A stretch of 64,000 nucleotides of DNA. Source: Chrysopilus asiliformis. Its lineage: Eukaryota > Arthropoda > Insecta > Diptera > Rhagionidae. The notes beneath the pieces are model-generated. The model was not told the DNA's origin, did not search any database, and saw nothing but the letters and a program-made list of their open reading frames with translations. How positions within the stretch are numbered: position 1 is the stretch's first letter; each line of letters starts with the position of its first letter. Location of the stretch: contig OZ035961.1 of NCBI GenBank assembly GCA_964034945.1, positions 75,332,188-75,396,187 of the forward strand, read 5' to 3'. Positions 33,800-46,991 of this stretch are shown here, piece by piece. A program made the translations under genes and the position numbers.

Positions 33800-34464
33800 G
33801 CTGACATACACAATACTAGTAAAAGAGAAAAATGTATGAAATGTGTGTTCCCAAAGAACGATGCACGATTTTGCCCCTCTAAACTTACTTTTGAACCCGT
33901 GTAGTTTTCACTTTTGTGATTTTTCACAGAAATCATGGCAGAAATCATATGAAAAATCGCTAGAAAGTTCGTTAACCCCTCACCATCCCCCTGCAATTCG
34001 GTGGCTCTTGGAGCCATATATGGATGAAACTAGAGACTGTGCCCTTTCCAAAAAGTATTCAACCAAAGTGAAAACTACACGGGTTCAGAAGTTAACCCAG
34101 GGGTACGAAAAACGCTATTTCCTGCATGGTTCTTTAAAAAAATTATAAAAATTAAGAGAATGGGTGATGTGACTGCATACAGACTGCATTAGTTAAAAAA
34201 CACCAGTTTTAGGAAAAGCAATTTTTTTATTCACATCACCCAATGTAACCGAAAAATCGGGAAAGTCATAAAACATTTCTGTTTCAATTAATGTATTACA
34301 TTGTTGATATATGTAAGAAATTAATTTTTTTTTACATTAAACTTTTTTTTGTTGGTGTTTGTTGTCAATCTGCCGCTTGCAATGTAAAGCGTAATAGGGG
34401 AAATCCTCATACATAACCAGGCATAGATATAAAGCAATTCATATTTGGACATTCTTTTAGGGAG
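33800..34464. other. No recognised gene
   Basis: No coding motifs. Two overlapping ~100-residue frames on opposite strands (33718-34148) are repeat-derived. Confidence 0.45.
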
Positions 34465-35136
34465 ATGTCCCACTGGCGCATCAGCTCCTGCAGCTGCCTG
34501 ATCCCGACATCAGGTCGGGCAGCTGGAGGTACTGATTCGATCAGTTGACATGGCACACTGAACTGGGATCAGCTGACCTCAAACGTCAAAATGTCGGACT
34601 CGGAGGAAGAACTTCTCCTTATTTCTCTGCTAAAAAAACTGAATCTGTGCAATCGTACAAACATCTACCTTTTCCTACAGCTTGTACGATTCCTGTGTTT
34701 AATTTTTCCTATTCGATGGACATCGTATTTATTTTCACTTGTTCAAAAGTTTATTAGTTAAACAGACTTGTCAAAATTTTATGATGTCCCCAACTAGTAA
34801 TTATTGTAAAGTCAACATTATATGAAGTAGAGAGCCTATAACCTAGAGAGAGACCATGGTACCTTAATATACTGTGCCACTGATGACAATTATTACCGCC
34901 AGACGAAAAAAATATTGAAAATTATCCCTTTATTTTATTTAATCTAACAAAAATGACATTAGAAACTACCCGACATGTGCCTGATATCAGCTACATTTAG
35001 GTCAGTTCAAAAAATTCAGCTTTGTGTCGCAGACATGCAGCTGCACATTTTTTGCAGTGTGCCATGCGCCATTGGATTACATGTGCAACTGATATCGGGA
35101 TCAGTAAGCTGCAGCAGCTGATGGCCAGTGGGACAT
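34465..35136. mobile_element. ~670-bp TIR element, superfamily unclear
   Basis: Left end ATGTCCCACTGGCGCATCAG and right end, reversed, ATGTCCCACTGGCCATCAGC. The inverted similarity continues for ~45 bp through 'ctgcagctg..ctgatcccga'. The subterminal zones contain several CAGCTG/CTGATC words. I could not define a target-site duplication. No coding region. Confidence 0.65.
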
Positions 35137-35746
35137 ATCGCTTAGTGGCGAAAGTAGAGTAACTTGATGGTTACTGAGTTTTACTCTTAATGTGCGGAAA
35201 TATAGTCACATCTAGGAACTATAGGCATAAGCAAGAATAAATAATAAAGTACACAATCGACACAAGGATAGAACTAGAATATAGGAGCTGTTCTTTGTGT
35301 CCGCAACTCTTGTCTCATTTATCGGGAGATTTCAAGGAAAAATCGGAAGATCGGGAGATGAGCATAAAAATCGGGAGATGAGCATAAAAATCGGTAGATC
35401 TTCCAATTTATCGGCAGATTCGAGAACAATGTCTCCAACTTTTGTCATACATAAGACATTTTGGTTACTTCCGGTTGACGGATTTCCACCAGAATTATCC
35501 CATTCTTAGCCTAGCCTAGCCATTTACGAGGAAAGCAACTATACAACATTTCAAGTCTCTCGCTCAATCCTTTCGAAAGTTTTTTATTTTTTCACATAAA
35601 ATATTTTCTTTTACTTTTTTTTGCAAAAAATGTTTTACGATTTTAATTACTCTAGTTTTTTTTTTTTACAATTTTTGCTATATTTCTACAGATTTTTTAA
35701 CCACTTTACAATTTTAGGTGATATTAAGCAAAAAACCTTAATCATA

Positions 35747-36056
35747 TCATACTAATATAGAAAAATGAGTTGGTGTCTGTCTGTCTGTTCCTCTTTCACG
35801 CAAAAACGGCAGAACCGATTGGCTTGAAATTTGGCATGAGTGTCTGTGGTAGTTCTGGTTCCAACATAGGCATACGGAAAAGTAGCGCGAGGGGTGGGGG
35901 GAGTAAGGGGAGGGGGTAAAGTGATCTCGAAACTTTCTCTATGCTACCCTTTCGTGGGGAAACTACCGAGCTGATTAGCCTGAAGTTTAGTTCCAACATA
36001 GACCATAAAAAAAATTGAAAAAAACTTAACCCGGCAACGACGGGTATGCAAGCTAG
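35747..36056 (+). mobile_element. Short non-autonomous Helitron
   Basis: Begins TC (35747, 'tcatactaatatagaaaaat') after an A. It has the GTCTGTCTGTCTG leader and 'gcagaaccgattggcttgaa', and ends with the hairpin CCCGGCAACGACGGG, 'tatgcaag' and CTAG (36056) before a T. A/T insertion without duplication, TC start and CTAG end are diagnostic. At 310 bp it does not encode RepHel. Confidence 0.88.
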
Positions 36057-36272
36057 TACGATATAAAAATTGTTTGCTGTTAGAGACGTTGCTCTAAAAT
36101 TTACAATCCATATGATTTGCGTCTATTTTTGCCATATGAAATTTTTTTTATGATAACTAACTTTCGAAAAAACAATTCTCACTCTTATAGTAATATTGCA
36201 ACTTACGCTATTGACTTTTTTTTAAACCTATAGAAATAGTTGTAAACGAGGCCTAGATTTCTGCTACACTAA

Positions 36273-36806
36273 AGGTCAAAATAAAATTGGCCCGACACAA
36301 CATTTACGACAGCAGATTACGGCGACAATGTCGCCCTCCATATACAATTGCGCACACTTTGTTGTTCTAAATGTAACTTGCTTTTGACAGATAAAACTTT
36401 TCATTCGCGCACGCACTCAATTATTTGTACTTCGAAATTCATTTTTTTATTCCTTGGTCTTGATTATTCTTTATTTCTTTCATTGGAATTTTGACAGTCA
36501 GTGAGCTACATATAACATTTTTTGTACCCAATTATCATACAATCTAAGCAACACAGCATACGGACTATATTTCCTAATACTTGCTTTAAATGAAGAAATT
36601 TAGATTTTATGACATCCCCATAAGATTTCATTTTGCATCAACCACTAAATTTTGTAAGCGAGCTGCCGACAAAAGTTAAATTCGATTGAACTTTTTAAGG
36701 CTGCAAAGTTGGTCGGATTGATTGTATTTAGAAGCACAGAATCCTATGAATTTAAAATCTGAAATGTCGCCGTAAATGTTGTGTTGGGCCAATTGTATTT
36801 TGGGCT
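36273..36806. mobile_element. PIF/Harbinger-type MITE, TSD TAA
   Basis: TAA at 36270-36272 and 36807-36809 flanks inverted ends AGGTCAAAATAAAATTGGCC/AGCCCAAAATACAATTGGCC. The similarity runs on through 'acacaacatttacg.cgaca'. At 534 bp it is non-coding. The 3-bp TWA duplication suggests PIF/Harbinger. Confidence 0.75.
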
Positions 36807-37086
36807 TAAAAGTCTATTATCAAAACTAGTTTACGAGAAAATTTAAAAAAAAACACTATCGGCCAGATTTGGCATAAATTACTTAAGCCACGAGTTGTCA
36901 ATAATTAAATAAAAAATTAGAAAAAACGCCAATTTGTTTTCGTTTGTGATTTTAAGTTTTGATTGTTTAAAAAGTTTGTTTGAATGAAAAAGTTAATAAG
37001 TGTTTGTTTTGTGCAAAAAAAGTGTTGTGAAATAGAGGTATTGCCAAAATATTTGCAATTTCCCGCGTAAACTTGGATCGTTCTTA

Positions 37087-37490
37087 AGACCGGAATACAA
37101 TCGGTCCTAAACAACATTTATGACTACAGATTATGGCAACAAAGTTGGCCTCCATAAACAATTCCGCACACTTTGTTGATCCAAGCCGAATATAACATTA
37201 GTTTGCTACCAATTATCACACATACTAGGAATGTGAATGTAAGCAACACAGCATACGAACTATATTTCCTAATACTTTCTTTAAGTGACGAAATTTAGAT
37301 TTTATGACGTCCCCATAAAATTTAATTTTCAATCAACCATGAAATATTGTCGGCGAACTGTCCGCCAAAAGTTAAATTCGACTCAACTTTGTACGATAAT
37401 AAAGTTAGTGTACAGAAGCATAGGATACTATGAGTTTAAAATCTGAAATGTCGCCGTAAATGTTGTGGCGGGCCAATTGTATTCCGGCCT
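37087..37490. mobile_element. PIF/Harbinger-type MITE, TSD TTA (sibling copy)
   Basis: TTA at 37084-37086 and 37491-37493 flanks ends AGACCGGAATACAATCGG/AGGCCGGAATACAATTGG. Same family as 36273-36806: both share internal 'agcaacacagcatacg.act' and 'tatatttcctaatactt' blocks. At 404 bp it is a shorter, diverged copy. Confidence 0.75.
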
Positions 37491-37493
37491 TTA

Positions 37494-40472
37494 GTCCACG
37501 AAATGCCGAATTGCTGATTCTGGACTATTAATATAGCTTTTGTTCACCTGTTTAATTGAATTTATTGACTATTTTTAGAAGTTTATTGAAAAAAAGGCAT
37601 AAATTCAGCTGTCAAAGAGTAAAATGTGATTTTTTTAGAATTTTAAGCATTTCTCACTTTTGATATCAAAACGTCCGATGGTCGTGGTTTGAGTGACATA
37701 TCAGGAATCTCTGTGCAATGGAACTGCCAATCTGTTGAAAGCAACAAAATTGTAAATTACAAAACTACAACAGTGCAAAAAAGTGACAAACCCATTTACA
37801 TGATTCATCACTTGTTCGGATTGCGGTTCGAATCACAGCCTAAAATCCTCCTAGCCACCGGTAATTTCCACCGATCGGCATCGTGGATCAGGTGGCTCAC
37901 TTCGTTCACATGGATCCACATCAACCACGATTGACACAATCTGCAAGTCTTGTAAAAGATTTTCCGTCTCGACCCGACATATAAAAAGTATTCGTTGTTG
38001 TTGTAATAAATTCGCGATCAGCACAGCATTGCAGTCAAAAGTGATCAATGTGATCGATATCGAAATGTTTATTTATTTATTTATTTATTGGGGGAGTATA
38101 TGAGCTCCAGATTTCCTTCAGGTAATAATAACTTTATTACTTAACAAGCGATTTCTGTGGGAATCTCGATCCAATTCGCCCAAATCTGCTGACGAATTCC
38201 GAAGTAGAGGCACGATCGCCTTCAACTGATTCAATTCGAAGTAGTTATAGGTGAGTAACTAATAAATAAAAGTTAAGATGGCAGGAATAGAACTGTATAA
38301 TGATCGTTGACTCTCGATCGTTGGTGATCTGGAAAATGTTGAAATAGCCCGCTGCAGACATGCGAAAAATACCTCGATTGATACAAGTAGGCATCATGAT
38401 GTTTTGCTGCTGATACTTGATGATGATATGTGTCGATCGTCATACTTACCTAGTCCCAAGGATCGCAAACCGTTTCGGATACCTGCATGGGTTGACGTTA
38501 TCAATCAATTAAATCTACGGGATTCGCATAAGACTACTCTAAGGAACTGCAGCGATCCCCAACAGCGAGACGCGGAACTGTTTTCTTCTGTGTTCTGTAG
38601 AGTTCGTCAGTAGTCAGATTGGATCTTCAAGGCGGAAAGTGGAAAATGGGTTATGGGAATTCTAGCGATCGTGCGCAGTGCATACAAACCTATATTTAAA
38701 ATTGTTGGAGGGAACAAACGAAGTTGAATATACCTTCTGCATTTATTTGACCTCACCCTCGTCTCCACCATAGAATCTGATTCGCCGTATAGCCGCACAA
38801 TTTTCTTCAAATCTTTCTGGCATAAAGATCGTAGCTGAAACTTGTTGAAGATTTTTGTGGTGCGAGCAAAGGAGGCCTTTGATTGTTGCTTATGGAAACA
38901 CGTAAACGTGCAAAATCCATAAAAGGTTCGTGCCTAATCATTCAACTTTTCTGCCGTCTCAACAGCAACTGGAGGAGAACGGAACAGAGCCGACCAGAAC
39001 CTGAAAGGATGACGATGTACGATATTAGCGAAGGTGGAACCATTATACCGGGAACGGTGTCTTGAAGCCATCGCATATCGCATCGTCAACGATGATAGTT
39101 CTATATATTGTAGGTTATGGAACCATATCAGAGACTCTTAGGGCATTCATTTTTCAGCTGAAATTTCAACAAAAAGGTGCTGCTGCGACCAATCACACTG
39201 TTACGATGATGATGATGAGTCGCAACGATATCTTAAGAAAAGGTGAGTTGAGTTTTCGCCGAAAAGAAGCGCAAAAAACAAATAGCAGAAACGTTAACAG
39301 CGAAACTAGTCATTGTGACGATCTGGAAACGACAATTATAACATGTTAAATCGCGGATTACCAAAACATCTTTTATAGACTGTATCTGTGTTCATTCTTT
39401 TTGGAGAAATTAAAAAAATAAGAAACTCTTGAATATTCATGTGCCAGGTGAAATATTTCTTTTTGTTGGCGTTGTTATCTGATGGCATTTTTGGCAATTT
39501 TCAAAATGAGCGTGAAGTGTTGGATTTGGTTTGATGAAAAATTTAGAAAAATTTGTAACCTGGCTAATGGACAAAGTAGAAATGATGATGTGGTGTAGGC
39601 TCTGGTGAAAAATTAGTTTTCGGGCATTACCTAAGAAAGATATTTGTTAAAATTTTGAATGGAGATCAAGTGAAAATGATTAATTTATATCACTAATAAT
39701 ATTTTAGTGTAAATAACAGGAGATTTGAATATTAAGATGTTAAATACGTTTTTGATCAAAACAGTTTTTTTTTTGATTTGCAATTTATAAATTTTTGTGA
39801 TATAGTTTGCAAATTCTACTACATATAAATTACAGACCATTTCGATTAGACGTTTGTCTTGAAAAGCGTTGAAAGTTTTGACTTCAAGCGTTATAATAGG
39901 AGGTGACCCTATGTTGCATTACCCGACACGACAAAAAAGCACATAGTATCGAAAACAATATTTGTTCGGTTTTATTGATCATCGTAAAAGTCTACCTCTG
40001 ACACTTTATTTGGCGAATTTTATTCTGTGAGACAAAATTTATGTTTCACGACGGAGTTGTATTCTTTAGATCGGGTAATATAAGTTACTGATATTTGAAA
40101 ATTCAACAGATTTTATATGCTGTTTATCAACATGAAAAAACGGTCTTCTTTTTTGAAAGATTTGAAGAAATTCTTTGTTAATGATTATATTCTGCTGTTG
40201 CGAATGCAGATCCGAATTTTCTATTGATTCGTAATGTTCCTCTGGCTCAACTAATGGTTGATTTAAAATCTCCGAGCAATCAAAATTACTTATATGAATC
40301 GCTAAGATACGCATCAAAAAGGGGGCCACAAGCAATCCGATTCGACAACGTCGGATTGAGAACTTCGGGTCAGGACGGTTTAGATCGGGTTGATCTGTTC
40401 GGTTTCGGTGCCGAGTGATGAGTATGTCGAAAAATATAATTTTAACTCAAAGTTCACCGATAACTCAAAGTT
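37494..40472. other. No recognised gene; (TTTA)n at about 38067-38090
   Basis: More GC-balanced than average, with short frames (38404-38613, 38883-39065, 39062-39349 and minus 40066-40335) that carry no recognised motif. A (TTTA)5-type microsatellite lies at about 38067-38090. An unidentified diverged transposon or a non-coding host exon cannot be excluded. Confidence 0.4.
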
Positions 40473-41439
40473 CACTCTAGAAAATTTTATTGTAATTTTA
40501 CCACTAAAATAGTTGGAAACCATTTTCCTACTATAATAGTAGTAAAATTAAACCGAGTCGTAATGGCTTAAAAGCTATGTATTTTTACTCATTTTGTGGC
40601 GTACAAAAGCCACTTTTACGGGGGAACTTTAAAATAAATGAGACGTAAGAGTACAATACTGGTGTAAACTTACGACATTTTTTGTTTAAAATTAAACCGA
40701 AAATAGTGTAATAACTATCATGGGTGTTTAAAATTACCACATTTTTGTTGTAATTTTCCTCCTATTTGGTAGCAAAACCGCGTCTTAAGGTGTAATTTTA
40801 CGACATTTTTTGTTTAAAATTACACCGAAAATTGTATTAGAATTTCTCGGCTTATACGGTCTGCAAAAACAAAAAATAATAATTATATTATTTTTGCGGA
40901 TGTTTTCACATCCAAATTTCCCCTCAACAGGTCGGGCATGTCTGCCCAGAAAACCTATCATGAGCCTGTTGTATGGAAGCTGGCTCACCGGCATCAGAGC
41001 CTGCTTTACCTGCGTGGAAGGATTTCCTGTTTACAGGATTTTGGTGGAGTAAAACTCGATTCGAGTATTTATACTCCGATGCCACAAACCTTATGCGAAT
41101 TATAAGGTTAAGGCAACATAGCTCCATCAAGCCAGAGCGAATATCCGGCAACTGCATTGTGAAATAATGAAATTGTCCGTTCAATAATGCAAAAATACCC
41201 TGTGAGCGTGTTTTTACACCAAAATGAGAGTAAAAATATGAATATTGGTCGAAATTTTACGCAAGGTTTAAAATTACCCTATTTCTAGTGTAAGATTAAT
41301 GTTTTTTTGGGTGATTTTACAACTTAAATGGTGTGCGAGCTAAATTCTGATTTTTTTTCGAAATTTTACGACGTTTTTGTAAATTTACCCCGTTTTTACC
41401 CCATTTTTCGGTTTAAATTCAAATTCATTTTCTACAGTG
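40473..41439. mobile_element. CACT-ended element C, non-coding
   Basis: Inverted ends CACTCTAGAAAA and, reversed, CACTGTAGAAAA, flanked by TT on each side (2-bp duplication). Both subterminal zones (40485-40830, 41210-41420) are dense arrays of 'taaaattac' and 'gtaattttac' in both orientations. The central ~330 bp is more GC-rich, with a ~16-bp inverted block 'aggtcgggcatgtctgcc'. There is no open gene. It shares terminal logic with 5506-10208 and 58593-60049. Confidence 0.65.
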
Positions 41440-43697
41440 TTTTCCTACATTACACTCGATAAATCGAGCTATATTGCACCCACCATCACGTGCAATTTCG
41501 AACAGATTTAGGTTACTGTTTAACCATAGAATAAGGAATATATAGAAAAAACTCTGCCGAACAAATTTTTGACAAATTTCCCCTTCGAAGGGGGGAAAAT
41601 GTCCCTATCATTCACTAGCTACGGCCTAAAAGTTAATTACTTTTAGACTAGGGAGCACGAAGCAGAGAGAACATTTTCTAATCATTTTCGTCGTATCTAT
41701 TCAATGAGATGGAGGAATCGAATGGATAATTTTTTCCGTGTTACATCGGATCCTCTTGCTTCATCTCACAGTGGAAAAATTTTCTCTAAAAATTTGTTCT
41801 AAGAGTTTATTCTCTAGATTATTTGTTCTCTGGTCTAACTAACCCTTAAGCCTCATCCCTTAAGCGAATTTTTCTCCCCATAAAATATTCCTCTCCCCTT
41901 ATTTGTAACGCCTTATCAGCATTTGATTATCGCCGAATGCACTCGAATCACGATGAGCGCGCAGGATTGGGTGGTGTACTGTGTTTCGCTTAAGTTTGGT
42001 TACGTTTGGCTTGAGTTAGACGAATGTGCAAAAAAAAAATTATGTTTGTATCTACATTGACAAATATAACGAGACTGGTTGATATGTTTTTTTTTTAAAT
42101 TGACTCGGGAATGATTTTGTAATAAGGTAAATATCGTAAAAGAAAGTAAAACGAAACGAACTCCTAAAGGCGATTTTTGCAATCGGAATCGACATCTTAA
42201 CATAAATTATCTTCCTGTAAATAAAATTGATATGTATTTCTATATAGATATCGAAAGATTAATTATTCGAATGCTCAAAAGAAGGAAAAGTGCGAAAAGC
42301 ATTAATTCTCTTTATCCGTTATATAATTTCGAAAAATAAATCGTTCAGTCACACTAATAAAGTCACAGGGAAAGAATAAAGACATTTTTTTTTGTTTTGA
42401 ATAAAAATAAAACCAGTTGGAAGTTGTTTTGATCCAGTAGGATTACATTTACCTTAACCTTTCTTATTGACTGACCACGAGACTCGACTCGACTACTTGA
42501 TGGTCCCTTTCCCTAAACAGAGTGAAAAATACATTTTTTTTAAGAGCCAAAATAAAAATGAACAAAAAAATCCAATTCCGTTCTTGACTTTCATATTTGA
42601 CGTAGCTTAACGATATGTTAAGTAAACAGTGAAAACAATTATCCGCAACACTCGTTCGCTTTCATAATTAAAAATCCAGAACAACCGGCAGCATAAAATG
42701 GAAACGGGAGCACCTTGGTAGCCAGTCCCGCCACCAAAACCAAGTATGACAAGAATTTTAAGAAGTTTTAACCTCTGTATGCATTAATTTTTAAATAAAT
42801 TTTTGATATAGAAAAATTGGATGAAATTACAAAAACAGAACAACATAACAAACTTAAATTTTTATAATTTACCAGCACCGAGAACTTTTTTCCGATTTTC
42901 TCGATAACGGTTCGTTGCATGTCAAACCTTATAAAGTCGGCAATGTCAGCATGTAATTTGATTTAACTTTACTAGAAAAATAACATTCGCATGTGTTAGT
43001 ATTAAGTAATAAGTAACTCCTGAGCCGATTGAAATCAAATGAATGTCATTTTCTGACATATCGTTAATTTTTTTTTCAACTAAGCAACGTTTGTTGTAAT
43101 GTGTGAACTAAGAGGTTAATTTAAGAAGTAAAAGTGCTGTGAGGTAAAAGAACGCCAACCGATTGACCAGAAAAGATAAAATTGACCGCAAATGCCAATG
43201 CGTCGTTACTTCGGAAATCATCGCTCACATGGAAATTTTTACTGTCCACCAATTGTTAAGAATGGCTTATGTTGATCATAAAAGAAAGGATCACTGCCAC
43301 CGCTCGTTTTTTACATAATAAAGATAATAAAGACTGAACGGATGAAAGTATGTATATAAATAATATTTGGCTTTTGAGAGTTCCATTGTAAAACTTTAAC
43401 AATCAAAAAGTTCAATGATATGTAATAATGAGTCGTGTGCATAAAATTGAGCATATGCTTATACTATACTTTTTCGGTGCAAATTCTCCATTTTTTGTGA
43501 ACAAAAGTGAGAAAGTTCTTATTGTCAAATCTTAAGCGAACGTATTTGTCCACTTTTATTCATATAAACTTAAACGTTTTTCTCCAAAAAGTGGAGTATA
43601 AGTATGTGCTCATTTTTATGTGTAGGGCTTAATATTTGACAAGTCACAAAAACTTTGAATCATGTGACTTTGAATCTTCCACAGAGTTATTGCAAGA
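41440..43697. other. No recognised feature
   Basis: AT-rich, with short frames only (for example minus 42000-42203). One 'ttctcgataacggtt' word near 42898 is shared with the dispersed repeats at 26 and 33 kb. Confidence 0.45.
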
Positions 43698-44301
43698 TAA
43701 AAAACATAACAAAAGCTATAATTGCCAATCTGGCAATCATTGGAGACCCGTATGGTGATATTCGTATCAAAATTCGAACAGTTATACCAAAATTCCACTT
43801 TAAAGTCAAACTTTCCAATAATATTTTTTAAAATTTATTCCAATCGGATTTTGATGTATGAGAGTTTTATGTAGAATCATGTCCTAAATAACTTTTGTTC
43901 TTGGACTTTTTTGATAAGATGCACCATTTTTGAGATATTCACAAAAAACGATTTCGTTCGTATGGGGGGTACCCCCCCCCCCCCCCCCCCCCCTAATGGT
44001 CCATTTTTGCCCATTAACGAACTTAGCCTCGCATTTTACGAAAAACGAATCCACGCAAAATTTCAAGTCTCTAGCTCAATCCGTGCGCCCGCAATCCGCG
44101 CCACAGACAGACGGACAGACAGACAGACGGACAGACAGACAGACGGACAGACAGACAGACGGACGGACATGCAGAAATTAAATATTTTTATCATTCTAAA
44201 CACCCTGGTGTAATTCATTTTTTTGTGCGATGACGGGATCTTGGCGTTACAAACGGTAAGGCAAAGTTAATATACCCTTTGGTTTCACCATACGGGTATA
44301 A
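43698..44301 (+). repeat. mini-me/DINE-like repeat, full reference copy
   Basis: The longest copy in the window. It starts 'aaaacataacaaaagctata' with the hairpin 'attgccaatctggcaat'. A poly-C expansion of ~21 C lies at about 43973-43993, followed by 'aacgaacttagcctcgc', a GTCY microsatellite (GACA/GACG on this strand) at about 44105-44168, and the terminal hairpin 'gggtata...tatacc'. The two overlapping frames of 83-100 residues are translations of the repeat. Confidence 0.75.
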
Positions 44302-44726
44302 CAATAGGTAGATTGTATTGCTGGACAAAAAAATACGTCACCCTGTTTAGATTTACGCAAAACATAGGTTTATCTGCAAGTATATAGCCAACATGGTTCA
44401 CGAGAAAATTAAGTATATAAGCTTAAAATTTGGCAGCGATATTCTTTCACAAAAGGGTTGATTAGTGGGAAAAATCGCACTATTAAAATCAACACATAAA
44501 TGCAAATGTCCGACGCTAAGAGAATTCGCCTTATTTCCTTTCTCAAAAAATCAAAAAAAAAAAAAAAATTGTCCCAACCACCCACACTCCTTTCACCATC
44601 ACACTTCCTTCTTCCTTTCCCTAAACATTTTTTTTTAAAAGGAGAGCCATTTTTTATCTGTACGTTAATTCACTTTACATTAATTCGGTGAGCCGAATTA
44701 ATTTATCCTATAGCGTGCGTTTTCTA

Positions 44727-44790
44727 TTAGGATAAAGTAGTTTGGCCTAGGCTAAACTAGTTTGGCCTAGGCTAAACTAGTTTAGCCTGA
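44727..44790. repeat. Short tandem repeat, ~22-bp unit
   Basis: About 2.7 copies of 'actagtttggcctaggcta', itself rich in CCTAGG palindromes. Confidence 0.7.
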
Positions 44791-44807
44791 AATCGGGTTT
44801 GACCGGT

Positions 44808-45046
44808 AACATATATAAAAGCCAAATACGAGTACCACTCACTCACTCATCACAGTATCCGAATCACTAAACCGATTGCTATGAAATTTTACACACAGAT
44901 TCATCTTAACTCATAGCTAAGAAACGTTCGAAAGCAGAACGCAAATATTCTTTTTCCCATTTTGTTCTCGGAAAAATGGGCATCAGGGGGCTACTAATCA
45001 CGAATCTGATGTTAGAATTTCAGAATTCGAAACAGGAGGTTCTGAA
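44808..45046 (+). mobile_element. Helitron-like 5' region with one 122-bp-type unit
   Basis: The sequence 'atatataaaagccaaa' followed by CACTCACTCA and 'accgattgctatgaaatttt' resembles insect Helitron leaders. It is followed by a unit with 'tattctttttcccattttg' and 'cgaatctgatgttagaattt' like the 25-27-kb units. The hAT-like element 45047-46234 interrupts it. The 3' end is not seen. Confidence 0.5.
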
Positions 45047-46234
45047 TAGGGCTTCTCATTTCCCGTAGAAATTGAAATCCCGGGATTCCGGGACAAAAAT
45101 ATTCAAAATCCCGGGATCCCGGGAAATCCCGGGATTCTCTAACAAGCAAGAATTTATCCAATTAGATGGGAGAAAAATGTGTAAAATCAAAACAATACAA
45201 AAAAAATGCGTTATTGATTTTCAATTATTAATATTTATACCCATATGGTGAAACCAAAGGGTATATTAACTTTGCCTTACCGTTTGTAACCTCAAGATCC
45301 CGTCATCGCACAAAAAAATGAATTACACCAGTGTGTTTAGAATGATAAAAATATTTAATTTCTGCATGTCCGTCCGTCTGTCTGTCTGTCCGTCTGTCTG
45401 TCTGTCTGTTCGTCCGTCTGTCTGTCCGTCTGTCTGTCTGTGGCGCGGATTGCGGGCGCACGAATTGAGCTAGAGACTTGAAAGTTTCCACAGATCCGTT
45501 TTTCGTAAAATGCGAGGCTAAGTTCGTTAATGGGCAAAAATGGACCATTAAGGGGGGTACCCCCCATACAAACGAAATCGTTTTTTCTGAATATCTCAAA
45601 AACGGTGCATCTTATCAAAAAAGTCCAAGATCAAAAGTTATTTAGGATATGATTCTACATAAAACTCCCATACATCAAAATCCGATTGGAATAAATTTAA
45701 AAAAATCTTATTGGAAAGTTTGACTTCAAATTGGAATTTTGGTATAACTGTTCGAATTTTGATACGAATATCACCATACGCGTCTCCAATGATTGCCAGA
45801 TTGGCAATTATTGCTTTTGTTATGTTTTTAATTACAAAAACTTAAATACAAAATAATTCATTGAAACAAACCAAAACTACAAAATATTGGTAACTTGATC
45901 TATTTTGAATTTTTCTAATTTTAAAATATTGGTAACTGGAGTACCATCTATATTATATTTTCCTAATTTTGAACGAAATTCGTTACTAGAGGGAAAAACG
46001 AAATTCGTTACTAGAGGGAAAAACGAAATTCGTTACTAGAGGGAAAAAGAAGTAAAAATTACGCAAATTTCGTGTTACAATATTTTTAATATCGTTAAAA
46101 AGAGTAAAAAAAATGTTAATAAGAAATAGCGGGATTCCCGGGAAATTTAATTGAAATCCCGGGATAACGGGATGATATTTTACCCCCGGGATCCCGGGAA
46201 AACGGGATCCCGGGATCCCGTTTAAGAAGCCCTA
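45047..46234. mobile_element. hAT-like element (iv), TSD GTTCTGAA
   Basis: GTTCTGAA at 45039-45046 and 46235-46242 flanks inverted TAGGGCTTCT ends. Subterminal zones (45065-45135, 46125-46215) are arrays of CCCGGGAT and its complement ATCCCGGG, strikingly GC-rich in this AT-rich region. At 1,188 bp there is no transposase; most of the interior is a mini-me-like copy (45234-45835). A 24-bp unit with 'acgaaattcgttactagagg' is repeated about three times near 45970-46035. Confidence 0.9.
45234..45835 (-). repeat. mini-me/DINE-like repeat, full copy nested in hAT (iv)
   Basis: The same unit as 43698-44301 in reverse orientation, with a GTCY tract at about 45366-45440. The terminal hairpin pairs 'tataccc' (45238) with 'gggtata'. 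Its insertion postdates the hAT-like element. Confidence 0.75.
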
Positions 46235-46364
46235 GTTCTGAAGGCATATTTTTTTTTTCAAAAGTTTTTAATTTTTTATTAAAAGTTTTTGTTATTTTAT
46301 TGCTGTTTACAATATTTTGCATGCTAGTCTAAATTTTTTAAAAAGTATTTTTATTATTATTATT

Positions 46365-46991
46365 AGCTGCGTTCCCGATCAATGAAAAACCTACTGCGAA
46401 GTACTACGGAACGTCCTCATCTACACATCCTCTTAGTCCACAGTAAATTTTTGCAATTTTGACAAAAAAATCCGACAGATGGCCGAACTTCCTAAGTTTT
46501 CCAATAGGTGAAAATCCGGGTTTTAAGGTTAGAACGAATTGTCACTTTTGTCTGTTGTCGTACATTAAAACATTTCCGCTAGGAAAAATCAAGGAAAACA
46601 TTTGACTTGAAGTACAAATTTTCTCCAGAATGAAATTAGATTGCAATTACTGTGTTGAAATAACCACCCGAATGTCTAATACTTCTAAATTGAAATATGT
46701 GTTGAAACGAAATAGTATTTTGTTTCGGATCTCGAAATTATGGCGATAACGCACAAAATATGGCCTTTCCCCTCATTGCAGGTTCATTTATTCTATTTAA
46801 TTTAATTTTCTTCTCAGATATTTTGTATCTCTGTTGATTGAGAAATTATTCTCATATTTACAATTTTCAAATTGTGTGCGCTCTTTAATTGTGAGGTTAT
46901 ATTTTACTAGTAATCATCCAAAAGTGCGTTTCCGAGAAAAGTTGCTGGTCAGTACTGCGCAGTAATTTTTACATGGGTCGGGAACGCAGCT
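46365..46991. mobile_element. 627-bp TIR element
   Basis: Inverted ends AGCTGCGTTCCCGA; similarity continues through 'tactgcg.agtac' for ~38 bp. ATT lies on both sides, but the left flank is an ATT microsatellite, so the duplication is uncertain. No coding region. Confidence 0.65.

Noticed and set aside
37800..37850. 'ggttcgaatc', a B-box-like string, considered as tRNA or SINE promoter
   Set aside because: No matching A box, cloverleaf or acceptor stem could be drawn at the right distance.
40066..40335. 89-residue minus-strand frame next to element C
   Set aside because: It reads somewhat protein-like but has no motif I recognise and lies outside the element's ends; too weak to annotate as a gene.
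43973..43993. Poly-C run as a functional G-quadruplex
   Set aside because: It sits where sister copies have 5-7 C within the repeat and is most simply a slippage expansion or sequencing artefact.
43911..44213. 83-100-residue frames across the GTCY tract, with equivalents at 23546-23821 and 45303-45618
   Set aside because: They are translations of the dispersed mini-me-like repeat and its microsatellite; the same frame recurs in every copy and decays with it.
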